Source: Komagataeibacter europaeus LMG 18890 (GTDB lineage Bacteria; Pseudomonadota; Alphaproteobacteria; Acetobacterales; Acetobacteraceae). From it: a stretch of 35,000 nt of DNA. The notes beneath the pieces were generated by a model. That model was not told where the DNA came from. It made no database searches and worked only from the letters and a program-made list of their open reading frames with translations. The stretch spans positions 1 to 35,000 of the forward strand of contig NZ_CADP01000028.1 in NCBI RefSeq assembly GCF_000285295.1. The letters are read 5' to 3'. Of this stretch, positions 23,634 through 32,591 are shown one piece after another. How positions within the stretch are numbered: position 1 is the first letter of the stretch; each line of letters opens with the position of its first letter. The translations under genes were made by a program, and so were the position numbers.

Positions 23634-24620
23634 GTGGCCGTACTTCATATTGAAAAATCAATGGCGCATTCCTCATCTTCCCGAACTGTCATCTTCGCCG
23701 CCCTTGGTGGCAACCTGCTGGTGGCGGCAACCAAATTTGCCGCCGCGTTCATGACCGGCAGCGCCTCCATGCTGAGCGAGGCCATCCACTCCCTGATCGA
23801 TACCGGCAACCAGGGGCTGCTGCTGGTCGGCATGCGGCGCGCGACGCGACCGGCCACGGCCATGCATCCGTTCGGCTACGGGCTGGAACTGTATTTCTGG
23901 ACCTTTGTGGTGGCGCTGCTGATCTTCGGGCTGGGGGCCGGTGTCTCCCTGTATGAAGGGATCATCCACATCATCCATCCGCAGCCCGTGGCGCATGTGC
24001 TGGTCAATTACGTCGTGCTGGTGGCCAGCATCGTGTTCGAGGGTTCGGTCTGGCTGATGGCGCTGCGGACCTTCCGCAAGGAAGGCAAGGGCCGTCGTGG
24101 CTGGGTCGAGGCCGTGCAGATGAGCAAGGACCCCACCGTGTTTACTGTCCTGTTCGAGGATACGGCGGCACTCAGCGGCCTTGGCGTGGCCCTTCTGGGC
24201 AACATCCTTGCCGAATGGCTGGAGATGCCGGTGCTGGATGGCGTGGCGTCCATCATCATCGCGTGCATCCTTGCGGTGACGGCGGCGTTCCTTGCGCGGG
24301 AATCACAGTCACTGCTGACTGGCGAAGGTGTCGCGCCGGAGGTGCTGGCCGCCCTGCGCCGCATGGCGCTGGCCGCCAGTGGGGTGGAGCGGCTGAATGA
24401 AATCCGCTCCCTGCATTTCGGCCCGCGTGACGTGCTGGTGGTGATCAGCCTTGATTTCCGCAACGACATGACGGCGGGACAGGTGGAAATCGTGGTCAGC
24501 GCGCTGGAACACCAGATCAAGCAGGCCTATCCCGAAGTGACCCGTGTTTTCATCGAGGCACAGGACAGCCGCACCCAGCCCCCGGGCACGGCCGCCAGCG
24601 GCAGCGTGCCTACGCCGTGA
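23634..24620 (+). CDS. Cation diffusion facilitator family transporter
   Basis: A 328-residue inner-membrane divalent metal/proton antiporter. Segments match the CDF/SLC30 fold. TM2 carries SEAIHSLIDTGNQ, with the metal-site Asp within HSLID. HPFGYGLELYFWTF is in TM3, and EDTAALSGLG is in TM5, where the ED-x-x-A form resembles the ZNT9-like subgroup. A cytoplasmic C-terminal domain with ferredoxin-like fold follows (~225-310). The start is uncertain: GTG 23634 gives the listed form, and ATG 23661 starts just before the conserved region; neither has a good ribosome site. Its 3' end overlaps the 3' end of serB by 11 bp (convergent). Metal preference (Zn, Fe, Co, Mn) is not readable. Confidence 0.9.
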   Translation: MAVLHIEKSMAHSSSSRTVIFAALGGNLLVAATKFAAAFMTGSASMLSEAIHSLIDTGNQGLLLVGMRRATRPATAMHPFGYGLELYFWTFVVALLIFGLGAGVSLYEGIIHIIHPQPVAHVLVNYVVLVASIVFEGSVWLMALRTFRKEGKGRRGWVEAVQMSKDPTVFTVLFEDTAALSGLGVALLGNILAEWLEMPVLDGVASIIIACILAVTAAFLARESQSLLTGEGVAPEVLAALRRMALAASGVERLNEIRSLHFGPRDVLVVISLDFRNDMTAGQVEIVVSALEHQIKQAYPEVTRVFIEAQDSRTQPPGTAASGSVPTP

Positions 24621-25518
24621 CGAATTCATCCGCTCGGTAACCCTGTGCGAACAGCAGGGTGCGCAGGGTGGTGTGATTGACCTGGCTGGTGATTTCGCGC
24701 CGGACAGCGGGCTTGGCATGGAAGGCGATGCCCGCACCGGCCACACGCAGCATGGCAAGGTCGTTTGCGCCATCGCCCGTCGCCATGGCGTCGTCCATGT
24801 CCAGACCACCTGCGGCCACCAGGCGGCGCAGGTGCGCAAGCTTGGCATCCGGGCCGAGGATGGGCTGCCCCACCGTGCCCGTCAGCATGCCGTCGGCATC
24901 CAGCAGGGTATTGGCGTGGTTTTCATCAAAGCCGCACAGGGCCGCCACCCTGCTGGTAAAGAACGTGAACCCGCCCGACACCAGTGCCGTGCGCGCACCG
25001 TTCGCACGCATGGTGCGCACCAGTTCCACGGCGCCGGTATTGAGCTTCACATCCTGCCACGCCCGTTCCAGCAGGCTGACCGGCAGGCCGCGCAGCAGGG
25101 CGACGCGCTCGCGCAGCGCGGATTCGAATTCGATTTCCCCGTTCATGGACCGCCGGGTGATGTCGGCAATCTTTTCTCCGATCCCGGCATGGGCCGCGAT
25201 GTCATCCAGCGTTTCGCAACTGACGATGGTGCTGTCCATGTCCGCCACTAGCAGGCGCTTGCGGCGGTTGTCGCGTGGCGTTACCAGCACGTCCATCCCA
25301 CGCCCGGCAAAGACGTCCCGCACGGCCCCGATATCCGGCTGCATCCATGTTGCGGGGGCAGTGCAGCCGATTTCGACCGCTTCCCCTTCCGACAGGGTGA
25401 CGGGAGCACCGCCGCGCACCAGGTCACGCGCGGTCTGGATATCAACCGGCGTGAGGGATGTGGCGTCACGGTTGGCCACCAGTACAAGGGTATGGGAGAA
25501 GGAAGAGGAATCAGCCAT
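24610..25518 (-). CDS. serB: Phosphoserine phosphatase SerB
   Basis: A 302-residue HAD-superfamily enzyme that removes phosphate from L-phosphoserine, the last step of serine synthesis. Residues ~1-85 are a weakly conserved ACT-like regulatory region. The catalytic domain has DMDSTIV (nucleophile D93, acid D95), SGGFTFF and GDGANDLAML, followed by AKPAVR. The start ATG at 25518 is used because it gives the normal size; the same frame is open far upstream antisense to miaA, but that is shadow coding. It is divergent from miaA across 30 bp and ends 11 bp inside the CDF gene. Confidence 0.95.
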   Translation of the reverse strand: MADSSSFSHTLVLVANRDATSLTPVDIQTARDLVRGGAPVTLSEGEAVEIGCTAPATWMQPDIGAVRDVFAGRGMDVLVTPRDNRRKRLLVADMDSTIVSCETLDDIAAHAGIGEKIADITRRSMNGEIEFESALRERVALLRGLPVSLLERAWQDVKLNTGAVELVRTMRANGARTALVSGGFTFFTSRVAALCGFDENHANTLLDADGMLTGTVGQPILGPDAKLAHLRRLVAAGGLDMDDAMATGDGANDLAMLRVAGAGIAFHAKPAVRREITSQVNHTTLRTLLFAQGYRADEFVTA

Positions 25519-25548
25519 GGGGTCCGGGTATATGACAGGTGAGAGACA

Positions 25549-26553
25549 ATGACACGCCCCCCTGCCGGGCGGGCGCGCATGGCGGTGATCGTGGCGGGTC
25601 CGACCTGTTCGGGCAAGTCCGCACTTGCGCTGGCCCTTGCACGGCAGGTGAACGGTACCATCATCAATACCGATTCGATGCAGGTATACCGTGACCTGCA
25701 TATCCTGACAGCCCGGCCTGACGCCACCGAGGAAGCCAGCGTGCCCCATGCGCTGTACGGCGTGCTGCCGGCAGCGGAACCCGGCAGTGTCGCATGGTGG
25801 CGCACGCAGGCCATCGCTGCGGCCCACGCCGCATGGGATGCGGGCCGGGTGCCGGTATTCTGTGGCGGCACGGGCATGTATTTCCGCGCGCTGACCGATG
25901 GCCTGGCGGATATTCCCCAGCCGCCCGACGCCATTCGTGCGCAGGCGCGTGACATGGTCGATCGCCTGGGACCGGAGGCCGTGCATGGGATGCTGCGCCA
26001 GCGCGACCCCGAAACCGCCGCCACCCTGCGCCCGACCGATGGCCAGCGCATCGCGCGCGCATGGGAAGTACACGCGGCCACCGGCCATGGGCTGGTCTGG
26101 TGGCGGCGTGAAGCGGTGCTGCCCCCGCTTGCCGCGCGTTTTGTCGCCATACGCCTGCATCCCCCGCGCGATGTGCTGCGCGCCGCCATCGCCCGCCGGT
26201 TCCAGGCCATGCTCGACCTTGGCGCGATGGATGAGGTCGCCCGCCTGCTGGCGCAGGACCTGCCCCCGGCCCTGCCTGCCATGCGTGCCCATGGCGTGCC
26301 CGAACTGGCCGCCGTGCTGCGGGGCGAAATGGATATGGCCACGGCCGTGCAGCAGGCCGTCCGCCTGACCGGGCAATACACGAAACGGCAGGCGACATGG
26401 TTCGCCCATCACGCGCTGGCGGCGGAGATGGACACGTTTTTATATGAAAAACGGTTTGAAAAATGCGAAACCGCGCAACAAATGGAAAGATGGAGCAATA
26501 AAATCATTTCTTTTGTTATTAACCGCATTGACGCGGGCCAAGGGTTTCCGTAA
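25549..26553 (+). CDS. miaA: tRNA dimethylallyltransferase MiaA
   Basis: A 334-residue enzyme that adds a dimethylallyl group to A37 of tRNAs reading UNN codons. P-loop AGPTCSGKSA (G17-S24), NTDSMQVYRDL (D42 contacts the tRNA base), FCGGTGMYFRAL and the C-terminal TKRQATWF are diagnostic. After TWFAHHA the protein continues for ~37 residues that are AT-rich and unlike the rest. Their codons are dense in Ile and Val (IISFVINRI), and their DNA probably doubles as promoter and leader for ilvB. GGTGAGAG precedes the ATG. It is divergent from serB by 30 bp and 72 bp upstream of ilvB. Confidence 0.95.
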   Translation: MTRPPAGRARMAVIVAGPTCSGKSALALALARQVNGTIINTDSMQVYRDLHILTARPDATEEASVPHALYGVLPAAEPGSVAWWRTQAIAAAHAAWDAGRVPVFCGGTGMYFRALTDGLADIPQPPDAIRAQARDMVDRLGPEAVHGMLRQRDPETAATLRPTDGQRIARAWEVHAATGHGLVWWRREAVLPPLAARFVAIRLHPPRDVLRAAIARRFQAMLDLGAMDEVARLLAQDLPPALPAMRAHGVPELAAVLRGEMDMATAVQQAVRLTGQYTKRQATWFAHHALAAEMDTFLYEKRFEKCETAQQMERWSNKIISFVINRIDAGQGFP

Positions 26554-26625
26554 ATCCGGCCCCGGGATTTCGCCTCCTGTAGCTGGCCGGATTGTTCCGG
26601 CGGCTTTGGGCGAAGGAGCAGGAAC
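26444..26625 (+). promoter_or_regulatory. Candidate leader/attenuator region of ilvB
   Basis: An AT-rich island (about 26440-26530) at the miaA 3' end is followed by competing RNA structures. The miaA frame reads IISFVINRI here. A second frame from ATG 26444 reads FLLLLTAL, with four consecutive Leu codons (CTT TTG TTA TTA, 26510-26521), and its TGA (26627-26629) overlaps the ilvB ATG. Downstream, AATCCGGCC (26553-26561) can pair with GGCCGGATT (26585-26593), which excludes the hairpin GCCGGA-TTGT-TCCGGC (26586-26601). TTCGCC (26569-26574) can pair with GGCGAA (26609-26614), next to the ribosome site GGAG. No strong T-run is seen, so control would more likely be translational or weakly terminating. 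Neither small frame has a clear ribosome site. Confidence 0.5.
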
Positions 26626-28446
26626 ATGAACGCAGCATCGCACCAGACAGACCTGAAGCATCACGCCACTGGCACGGACACGACCGTACTCAGCGGTGCG
26701 GAAGTGCTTCTGCGCGTATTGGTCGAACAGGGGGTCGAAGTCATTTTCGGCTATCCCGGCGGTGCGGTCCTGCCGATCTATGATGCGCTGTTCCGCCAGG
26801 ACGCAATTCGCCATGTGCTGGTCCGTCATGAACAGGCGGCCGTGCATGCGGCCGAAGCCTATGCCCGGTCCACCGGCAAGGTGGGCGTGGTGCTGGTGAC
26901 CAGTGGCCCCGGTGCGACCAACACCGTGACCGGCCTGCTGGACGCCATGCTGGATTCGATTCCGGTCGTGTGTTTTTCAGGTCAGGTGGGCGTGCCGCTG
27001 ATCGGCACCGACGCCTTTCAGGAAGCCGACACCACGGGCATCACCCGCCCGGCCATCAAGTACAACTATCTTGTCCGCCGGGCGGAGGAGGTGGCCCCCT
27101 GCGTGCATGAAGCCTTCCATATCGCGCGCAGCGGCCGCCCCGGCCCGGTGCTGGTCGACCTGCCCAAGAACATCATGGTCGGTCCCGCGCCCTACAGTGA
27201 CGCGCCGCGCGTGCCGCATCCGTCCTATCACCCGCAGACCGAGCCGGGGCGGGACGTGATCGCCCGTGCCGTGGCCGCCATGAAGGGCGCGCGCCGTCCG
27301 CTGTTCTATACCGGTGGCGGTATCATCAACGCCGGGCCCGAAGCCTCCACCGCCCTGCGCCGCCTGGTGGAAAAGACGGGCTTTCCCTGCACGTCCACGC
27401 TCATGGGGCTGGGGGCGATGCCTGCGGGCGACCGTCGCTTCCTGGGCATGCTGGGCATGCACGGCACGTACGAAGCCAACATGGCCACCCATGACTGTGA
27501 CGTGCTGATCGCGCTTGGCTCGCGCTTTGATGACCGCGTGACGGGGCGGCTGGATGCGTTCTCGCCCGGTTCGTTCAAGATCCATGCGGATATCGATCCC
27601 AGCCAGATCAACAAGATCGTGCGGGTGGATGTCGGCATCGTGGGTGACGCGCGGCGCGTGATCGAGATGATGCTGGAGGAATGGGACTGCACCTCCGCCA
27701 ATACCCGCCAGCCGATCGATGTCGCGCAGTGGTGGCACCAGATCAGTGAATGGCGGAAGATCGACAGCCTCGGCTTTTCGCAGGACATGGCGCCCGATGC
27801 GATCATCCGCCCGCAATACGCCATCCGCCGCCTGCATGAAATGGCGACCGCCACCGGGCGTGACACCTATGTCTCGACCGAGGTGGGCCAGCACCAGATG
27901 TGGGCCGCCCAGCATTTCGGCTTTGACAGGCCCAATCGCTGGCTGACTTCGGGCGGTCTGGGCACCATGGGCTATGGCCTGCCTGCTGCCGTTGGCGCGC
28001 AGGTCGCCCACCCTGATGCGCTGGTGATCGACATCGCGGGTGAGGCCTCGACGCTCATGAACATTCAGGAACTGTCCACCATCGCGCAGTACCGCCTGCC
28101 GGTTAAGGTGTTCATCCTGAACAACCAGTACATGGGCATGGTGCGCCAGTGGCAGGAACTGCTGCATGAATCACGGTATTCCGAAAGCTACAGTGCGGCG
28201 CTGCCGGACTTCGTGAAGCTTGCGGAAAGCTTCCACGGGCGCGGCCTGCGGGCGACCTGCGTGGGGGAACTGGATGGCGTGATTGCCGAAATGCTGGCCC
28301 ATCCGGGTCCGGTGGTGGCCGACATCTGTGTTGCGCAGGATGAAAACTGCTACCCCATGATCCCGTCGGGGGCAGCGCATAACCAGATGCTGCTCGGTCC
28401 CGATCAGGATGACGAGATCAGCGCCGAAGGCCGCATGCTGGTCTGA
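26626..28446 (+). CDS. ilvB: Acetolactate synthase, large (catalytic) subunit
   Basis: A 606-residue ThDP- and FAD-dependent enzyme that condenses two pyruvates (or pyruvate and 2-oxobutyrate), the first common step of Val, Leu and Ile synthesis. The ThDP-activating Glu is E69 in VRHEQAAVHAAEAYA. FAD and central-domain motifs (GVPLIGTDAFQEAD, MGLGAMP, GSRFDDRVTG) are present. The ThDP motif reads GEAS (G472-E473) to LNNQYMGMVRQWQ, with Glu in place of the usual Asp of GDG/GDA; this preserves charge, but I do not know how common it is. AGGAG stands 8 bases before the ATG. It is followed by the regulatory subunit and ilvC. The alternative symbol is ilvI. Confidence 0.96.
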   Translation: MNAASHQTDLKHHATGTDTTVLSGAEVLLRVLVEQGVEVIFGYPGGAVLPIYDALFRQDAIRHVLVRHEQAAVHAAEAYARSTGKVGVVLVTSGPGATNTVTGLLDAMLDSIPVVCFSGQVGVPLIGTDAFQEADTTGITRPAIKYNYLVRRAEEVAPCVHEAFHIARSGRPGPVLVDLPKNIMVGPAPYSDAPRVPHPSYHPQTEPGRDVIARAVAAMKGARRPLFYTGGGIINAGPEASTALRRLVEKTGFPCTSTLMGLGAMPAGDRRFLGMLGMHGTYEANMATHDCDVLIALGSRFDDRVTGRLDAFSPGSFKIHADIDPSQINKIVRVDVGIVGDARRVIEMMLEEWDCTSANTRQPIDVAQWWHQISEWRKIDSLGFSQDMAPDAIIRPQYAIRRLHEMATATGRDTYVSTEVGQHQMWAAQHFGFDRPNRWLTSGGLGTMGYGLPAAVGAQVAHPDALVIDIAGEASTLMNIQELSTIAQYRLPVKVFILNNQYMGMVRQWQELLHESRYSESYSAALPDFVKLAESFHGRGLRATCVGELDGVIAEMLAHPGPVVADICVAQDENCYPMIPSGAAHNQMLLGPDQDDEISAEGRMLV

Positions 28447-28458
28447 TCGCCCGTCTGT

Positions 28459-28523
28459 CCCGGCGGGTTTCACCTGCCGGGCGCCTCTGTCCTTTCCTGC
28501 CGGCATGCAGCCTGCATGCCGGC
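28459..28523 (+). promoter_or_regulatory. Two stem-loops between ilvB and ilvN
   Basis: CCCGGCGGG and CCTGCCGGG (within 28459-28482) form one hairpin with a single mismatch. GCCGGCATGCA (28499-28509) and TGCATGCCGGC (28513-28523) form a perfect 11-bp stem with a 3-base loop. They fill the 103-bp gap between the two subunit genes. Without a T-run they are more likely processing or stability elements than terminators, and could set the subunit ratio. Confidence 0.5.
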
Positions 28524-28549
28524 GTCTTCAGCAGTCAGGAAACACCATC

Positions 28550-29065
28550 ATGACCACGCAGCAGGAGAGCCCGGTCTCCGCGGTCATTTCCATTCAGGTC
28601 GAAAACGAAAGCGGTGCGCTGGCGCGTGTCATCGGCCTGTTTTCTGGTCGTGGATACAATATCGAAAGCCTGACCGTGGCCCCGGTTGATGAAACCGGCC
28701 GCCAGTCGCGCATCAATATCGTCACCACGGCGACCCCGCGTGTGCTGGAACAGATCCGCGCGCAGGTGGCGCGTCTGGTGCCGGTGTACCGGGTGTCGGT
28801 CATGACGGCGGCGGAACCCCACGTTGCGCGTGAAATGGCGCTGGTCAAGGTGATCGCCAGTGGCGAACGCCGCGCCGATGCCCTGCGCATCGCGCAGGCG
28901 TTCCGCGCCCATCCTGTTGATGCCTCGGCCACTTCGTTCGTCTTTGAACTGACGGGTGCGACCGACAAGCTCGATGCCTTTATCGACCTCATGCGTCCCC
29001 TTGGCCTGGCCGAGGTGTCGCGCACGGGTGTCGCCGCCATCGCCCGTGGCGCGGCAATCCTGTAA
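28550..29065 (+). CDS. ilvN: Acetolactate synthase, small (regulatory) subunit
   Basis: A 171-residue regulatory partner of IlvB that confers valine feedback inhibition and boosts activity. The N-terminal ACT domain (~9-85) contains ISIQVENESGALARVIGLFSGRGYNIESLTVAP, the valine-binding signature. The C-terminal domain (~90-165) contains REMALVKVIA and FELTGATDKLDAFIDLM. The start at 28550 with AGGA 10 bases upstream gives family length; an in-frame start at 28409 would lie inside ilvB. It lies 52 bp before ilvC and probably in the same transcript. The alternative symbol is ilvH. Confidence 0.95.
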   Translation: MTTQQESPVSAVISIQVENESGALARVIGLFSGRGYNIESLTVAPVDETGRQSRINIVTTATPRVLEQIRAQVARLVPVYRVSVMTAAEPHVAREMALVKVIASGERRADALRIAQAFRAHPVDASATSFVFELTGATDKLDAFIDLMRPLGLAEVSRTGVAAIARGAAIL

Positions 29066-29084
29066 GGGTCGCGTTTTTACCTGA

Positions 29085-30137
<1,053 letters not shown>

Positions 30138-30184
30138 TCATCGCACGACCGGGATCGGGGATGGCGCGCCATTCCTTTTTCCAG

Positions 30185-30219
30185 ACGCCAGCCGGGCTGT
30201 CCCGGCTGGCGTTTTTTTT
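30185..30219 (+). terminator. Rho-independent terminator of the ilvBNC operon
   Basis: ACGCCAGCCGGG (30185-30196) and CCCGGCTGGCGT (30201-30212) form a perfect 12-bp stem with tetraloop CTGT, followed directly by eight T residues (30212-30219), 48 bp after the ilvC stop. It is the clearest intrinsic terminator in the window. Confidence 0.95.
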
Positions 30220-30317
30220 ATGTCGGCTTTTCCTGCCGTTGCCAGCATTTGCCGTGACACGGACAGGGGCGTGGTGTCACCATGCGCGCCGGATATGAAC
30301 AGCAGGAGCACCGTACC

Positions 30318-31010
30318 GTGACGGATTACGTGATTCCCCCCTACACCCTTCCCGTTGTGCCAGTGGAGGGGCGTGCGGGTGTCTTTCCCGTCCGGCGGAT
30401 ATGGTGCGTGGGGCAGAACTACGCTGCCCATGCGCGCGAAATGGGCAGCAACCCCGAACGTTCCGAACCTTTCTTCTTTTCCAAGCCAGGTGATGCGGTG
30501 GTGCCGGGTGGCGGCCTGCTGCCGTTTCCGGTCAGTACGTCCGACCTGCATCATGAGGTGGAACTGGTGGCGGCCATCGGACGTGAGGGGGAGAACATCC
30601 CCGTGGAAAAGGCGCTGTCGCATATCTATGGCTATGCCGTGGGCCTGGACATGACCCGGCGTGACCTGCAGGCCGCCGCCAAGAAGGCGGGGCGGCCATG
30701 GTCACTGGCCAAGGGGTTTGACCAGTCCTGTCCCATTTCATCCATCGTTCCCGCATCGGTCTGTGGCCACCCCGAAGGGGGCGCCATTACGTTGAGCGTG
30801 AATGGTGAATCCAGGCAGAAGGGCGATCTGGTGGAAATGATCTGGTCCGTGGCCGAGATCATTTCCTGCCTGAGTCGCTTTGTCGCCCTTGCCCCCGGTG
30901 ACCTGATCATGACCGGCACCCCATCGGGGGTGGGACCGGTCCGGCGTGGCGATGTGCTGCATGCCACCTGTGCCGGTGTGGGTGAACTGAACGTCACCTA
31001 TACCGCCTGA
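30318..31010 (+). CDS. Fumarylacetoacetate hydrolase (FAH) family protein
   Basis: A 230-residue Mg-dependent enzyme with the FAHD1/maleylpyruvate hydrolase fold. It has WCVGQNYAAHAREMG and the metal-binding HHEVELVAAIG, with two Glu ligands expected in HxxELxxxIG-type motifs. GLDMTRRDLQ, KGFDQSCPIS and MTGTPSGVGPV follow. The GTG start at 30318 is preferred over ATG 30282 because AGGAG lies 8 bases upstream and it gives family length. Relatives hydrolyse fumarylpyruvate or decarboxylate oxaloacetate; no aromatic degradation genes are near, so the function is left open. It follows the ilv terminator and so is separately expressed. Confidence 0.9.
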   Translation: MTDYVIPPYTLPVVPVEGRAGVFPVRRIWCVGQNYAAHAREMGSNPERSEPFFFSKPGDAVVPGGGLLPFPVSTSDLHHEVELVAAIGREGENIPVEKALSHIYGYAVGLDMTRRDLQAAAKKAGRPWSLAKGFDQSCPISSIVPASVCGHPEGGAITLSVNGESRQKGDLVEMIWSVAEIISCLSRFVALAPGDLIMTGTPSGVGPVRRGDVLHATCAGVGELNVTYTA

Positions 31011-31053
31011 ATACCTGCGGCGCGGGCTGTCATGCCGTGCGCCAGCCATTGGG

Positions 31054-31155
31054 AGACTGTCTGGAAACAGAAAGTTCTTGGGTGCTGCCTTTTTTCAAAA
31101 AGGCGGCGTTACCTGAAGCCTTTTTACAATTTTCACGATGTTCCACAGACAGTCT
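31054..31155. repeat. Nested-palindrome dispersed repeat, copy 2 (MITE-like)
   Basis: Perfect 10-base terminal inverted repeats, AGACTGTCTG (31054-31063) and CAGACAGTCT (31146-31155), enclose AAAGTTCTTGGGTGC. A hairpin follows, GCTGCCTTTTT-TC-AAAAAGGCGGC (31084-31107, one G-T pair), then CCTGAAGCCTTTTT. The inner part matches copy 1 at 20991-21066. Here the GGCGGC hairpin is intact and the GAAGC hairpin is degenerate, whereas copy 1 shows the reverse. It fills most of the 179-bp gap between the FAH and aldo/keto reductase genes. The ~102-bp size, terminal repeats and lack of coding suggest a non-autonomous element. Confidence 0.75.
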
Positions 31156-31189
31156 TCCGGATCTCTTCATGAAGAAGGATTGAAAAGAC

Positions 31190-32254
31190 ATGCAATACCG
31201 TCAGCTTGGCCGCTCCGGCCTGCGGATTTCGGCATTTACGCTGGGGACGATGACATTTGGCGGCAAGGGTGACTTCGCCAAGACGGGAGATACCGACCTT
31301 GCCGGTGCGCGTCGGCAGATCGACCTGTGTGTTGATGCCGGGATCAACATGTTCGATACCGCCGACATCTATTCCACCGGCGTGTCGGAGGAAATCCTTG
31401 GCGCAGCACTCAAGGGCCGCAGCGACGACATCATGGTGACCACCAAGGCCCGTTTCTCCATGGGCAGGGGGGCCAATGACGCGGGTCTGTCACGCTATCA
31501 TCTGGTCAGCGCGTGCGAGGCCAGCCTGAAGCGGCTGGGACGTGACCATATCGATCTGTACTACCTGCATGAATGGGATGGCCAGACCCCGCTGGATGAA
31601 ACGCTGGAGGCGCTGGATACACTGACCCGGTCGGGCAAGATCCGTTATGCGGGGGTTTCCAACTTCTCGGCGTGGCACATCATGAAGGCGCTGGCCACGG
31701 CGGAACGCAACCGCCTGATCGCGCCGGTGGCGCAGCAGATCTATTATTCCCTGCAGGCGCGGGACGCGGAATACGAACTCCTGCCCGTGGCGGTGGACCA
31801 GGGGATCGGCGTGCAGGTCTGGAGTCCCATGGCGGGCGGCCTGTTGTCGGGCAAATACCGGCGCGGCAAGCCCCAGCCACAGGGAACACGGCAGATCGAG
31901 AACTGGGGCGAGCCCCCGGTCCATGATATCGAAAAGCTGTATGACGTGGTGGAAGTGCTGGTCAGCATTGCCGAATCACGCGGTATCTCGGCGGCACAGG
32001 TGGCGCTGGCATGGGTGGCGCAGCGTCCGGCGGTGACCTCCATCGTGATTGGCGCGCGGACCGAGGCGCAACTGATCGATAACCTCAAGGCCGCCGAACT
32101 GAGCCTGACAGCCGAGGAAATCAGCCGTCTGGATGACGCCAGCGCGCCGCCGCTGCTCTATCCGTTCTGGCATCAGGCCAGCACCGCGTCGGACCGACTT
32201 TCGGCCGCTGATCTGCTGCTGCTTGGCCCGACGGTCGCCAGGAAAGGCAAGTAG
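31190..32254 (+). CDS. Aldo/keto reductase
   Basis: A 354-residue NADPH-dependent oxidoreductase with a TIM-barrel fold. It begins MQYRQLGRSGLRISAFTLGT, typical of the YajO/YqkF/potassium-channel-beta-like AKR group. The catalytic tetrad is complete: D56 and Y61 in FDTADIYSTG, K86 in TTKARF and H127 in YYLHEWD. The cofactor-binding C-terminal stretch IVIGARTEAQLIDNLKAAEL is present. AAGGA lies about 10 bases before the ATG. It reduces aldehydes or ketones of undetermined identity; acetic acid bacteria carry several such enzymes. It stands alone between the repeat element and clpB. Confidence 0.93.
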   Translation: MQYRQLGRSGLRISAFTLGTMTFGGKGDFAKTGDTDLAGARRQIDLCVDAGINMFDTADIYSTGVSEEILGAALKGRSDDIMVTTKARFSMGRGANDAGLSRYHLVSACEASLKRLGRDHIDLYYLHEWDGQTPLDETLEALDTLTRSGKIRYAGVSNFSAWHIMKALATAERNRLIAPVAQQIYYSLQARDAEYELLPVAVDQGIGVQVWSPMAGGLLSGKYRRGKPQPQGTRQIENWGEPPVHDIEKLYDVVEVLVSIAESRGISAAQVALAWVAQRPAVTSIVIGARTEAQLIDNLKAAELSLTAEEISRLDDASAPPLLYPFWHQASTASDRLSAADLLLLGPTVARKGK

Positions 32255-32266
32255 GGCAGATGTTTC

Positions 32267-32294
32267 TTTCCCTGCCCCCGACAGGGCAGGGAAA
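32267..32294 (+). terminator. Stem-loop after aldo/keto reductase gene
   Basis: TTTCCCTGCCC (32267-32277) and GGGCAGGGAAA (32284-32294) are perfect 11-base arms with a 6-base loop, 12 bp after the stop. No T-run follows beyond the arm itself. It is a probable transcript end. The rest of the 337-bp gap 32255-32591 contains the clpB promoter and no recognisable gene. Confidence 0.6.
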
Positions 32295-32474
32295 CCTGTC
32301 GGTTGCATGCGGGATTGCCGCTGGGTGAATGGCCGGCCCGTTGATAAGACACGGCAATCTTGACATGGATCAAGGTTGCGAACCCGCAGGCAATGATCAG
32401 CTATCCCCCATGGAAATCCGGGCCGCCCAATGCGGTATGACAGGAAACAGGGGAAGGAAATCCACGCCCGATAT

Positions 32475-32503
32475 CTTGTAATAACATCCAGTTGATCCCA
32501 TCT
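32475..32503 (+). promoter_or_regulatory. Sigma-32 (RpoH)-type heat-shock promoter of clpB
   Basis: CTTGTAA (32475-32481), a 15-base spacer and CCCATCT (32497-32503) match the sigma-32 consensus CTTGAAA-N(11-16)-CCCATNT with one mismatch. Transcription would start near 32510, leaving an ~80-base leader before the clpB ATG. clpB is a standard RpoH regulon gene, which supports the call. Confidence 0.65.
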
Positions 32504-32591
32504 GGAATCCAGCGCCATGCCGTTGCCTGTTGAGGGACGGCGCAAAGGCATCACCTGTTATGTCGCCTGATTGAAAGGGACGAGGGAATAG

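Noticed and set aside
25519-26412. N-terminal extension of SerB to 600 residues
   Set aside because: The extra ~300 codons lie antisense to miaA and resemble no domain; ATG 25518 gives normal SerB size.
32357-32374. CTTGACA near 32357 as a clpB promoter
   Set aside because: No suitable -10 element at correct spacing; the CTTGTAA/CCCATCT pair further downstream is a better match.
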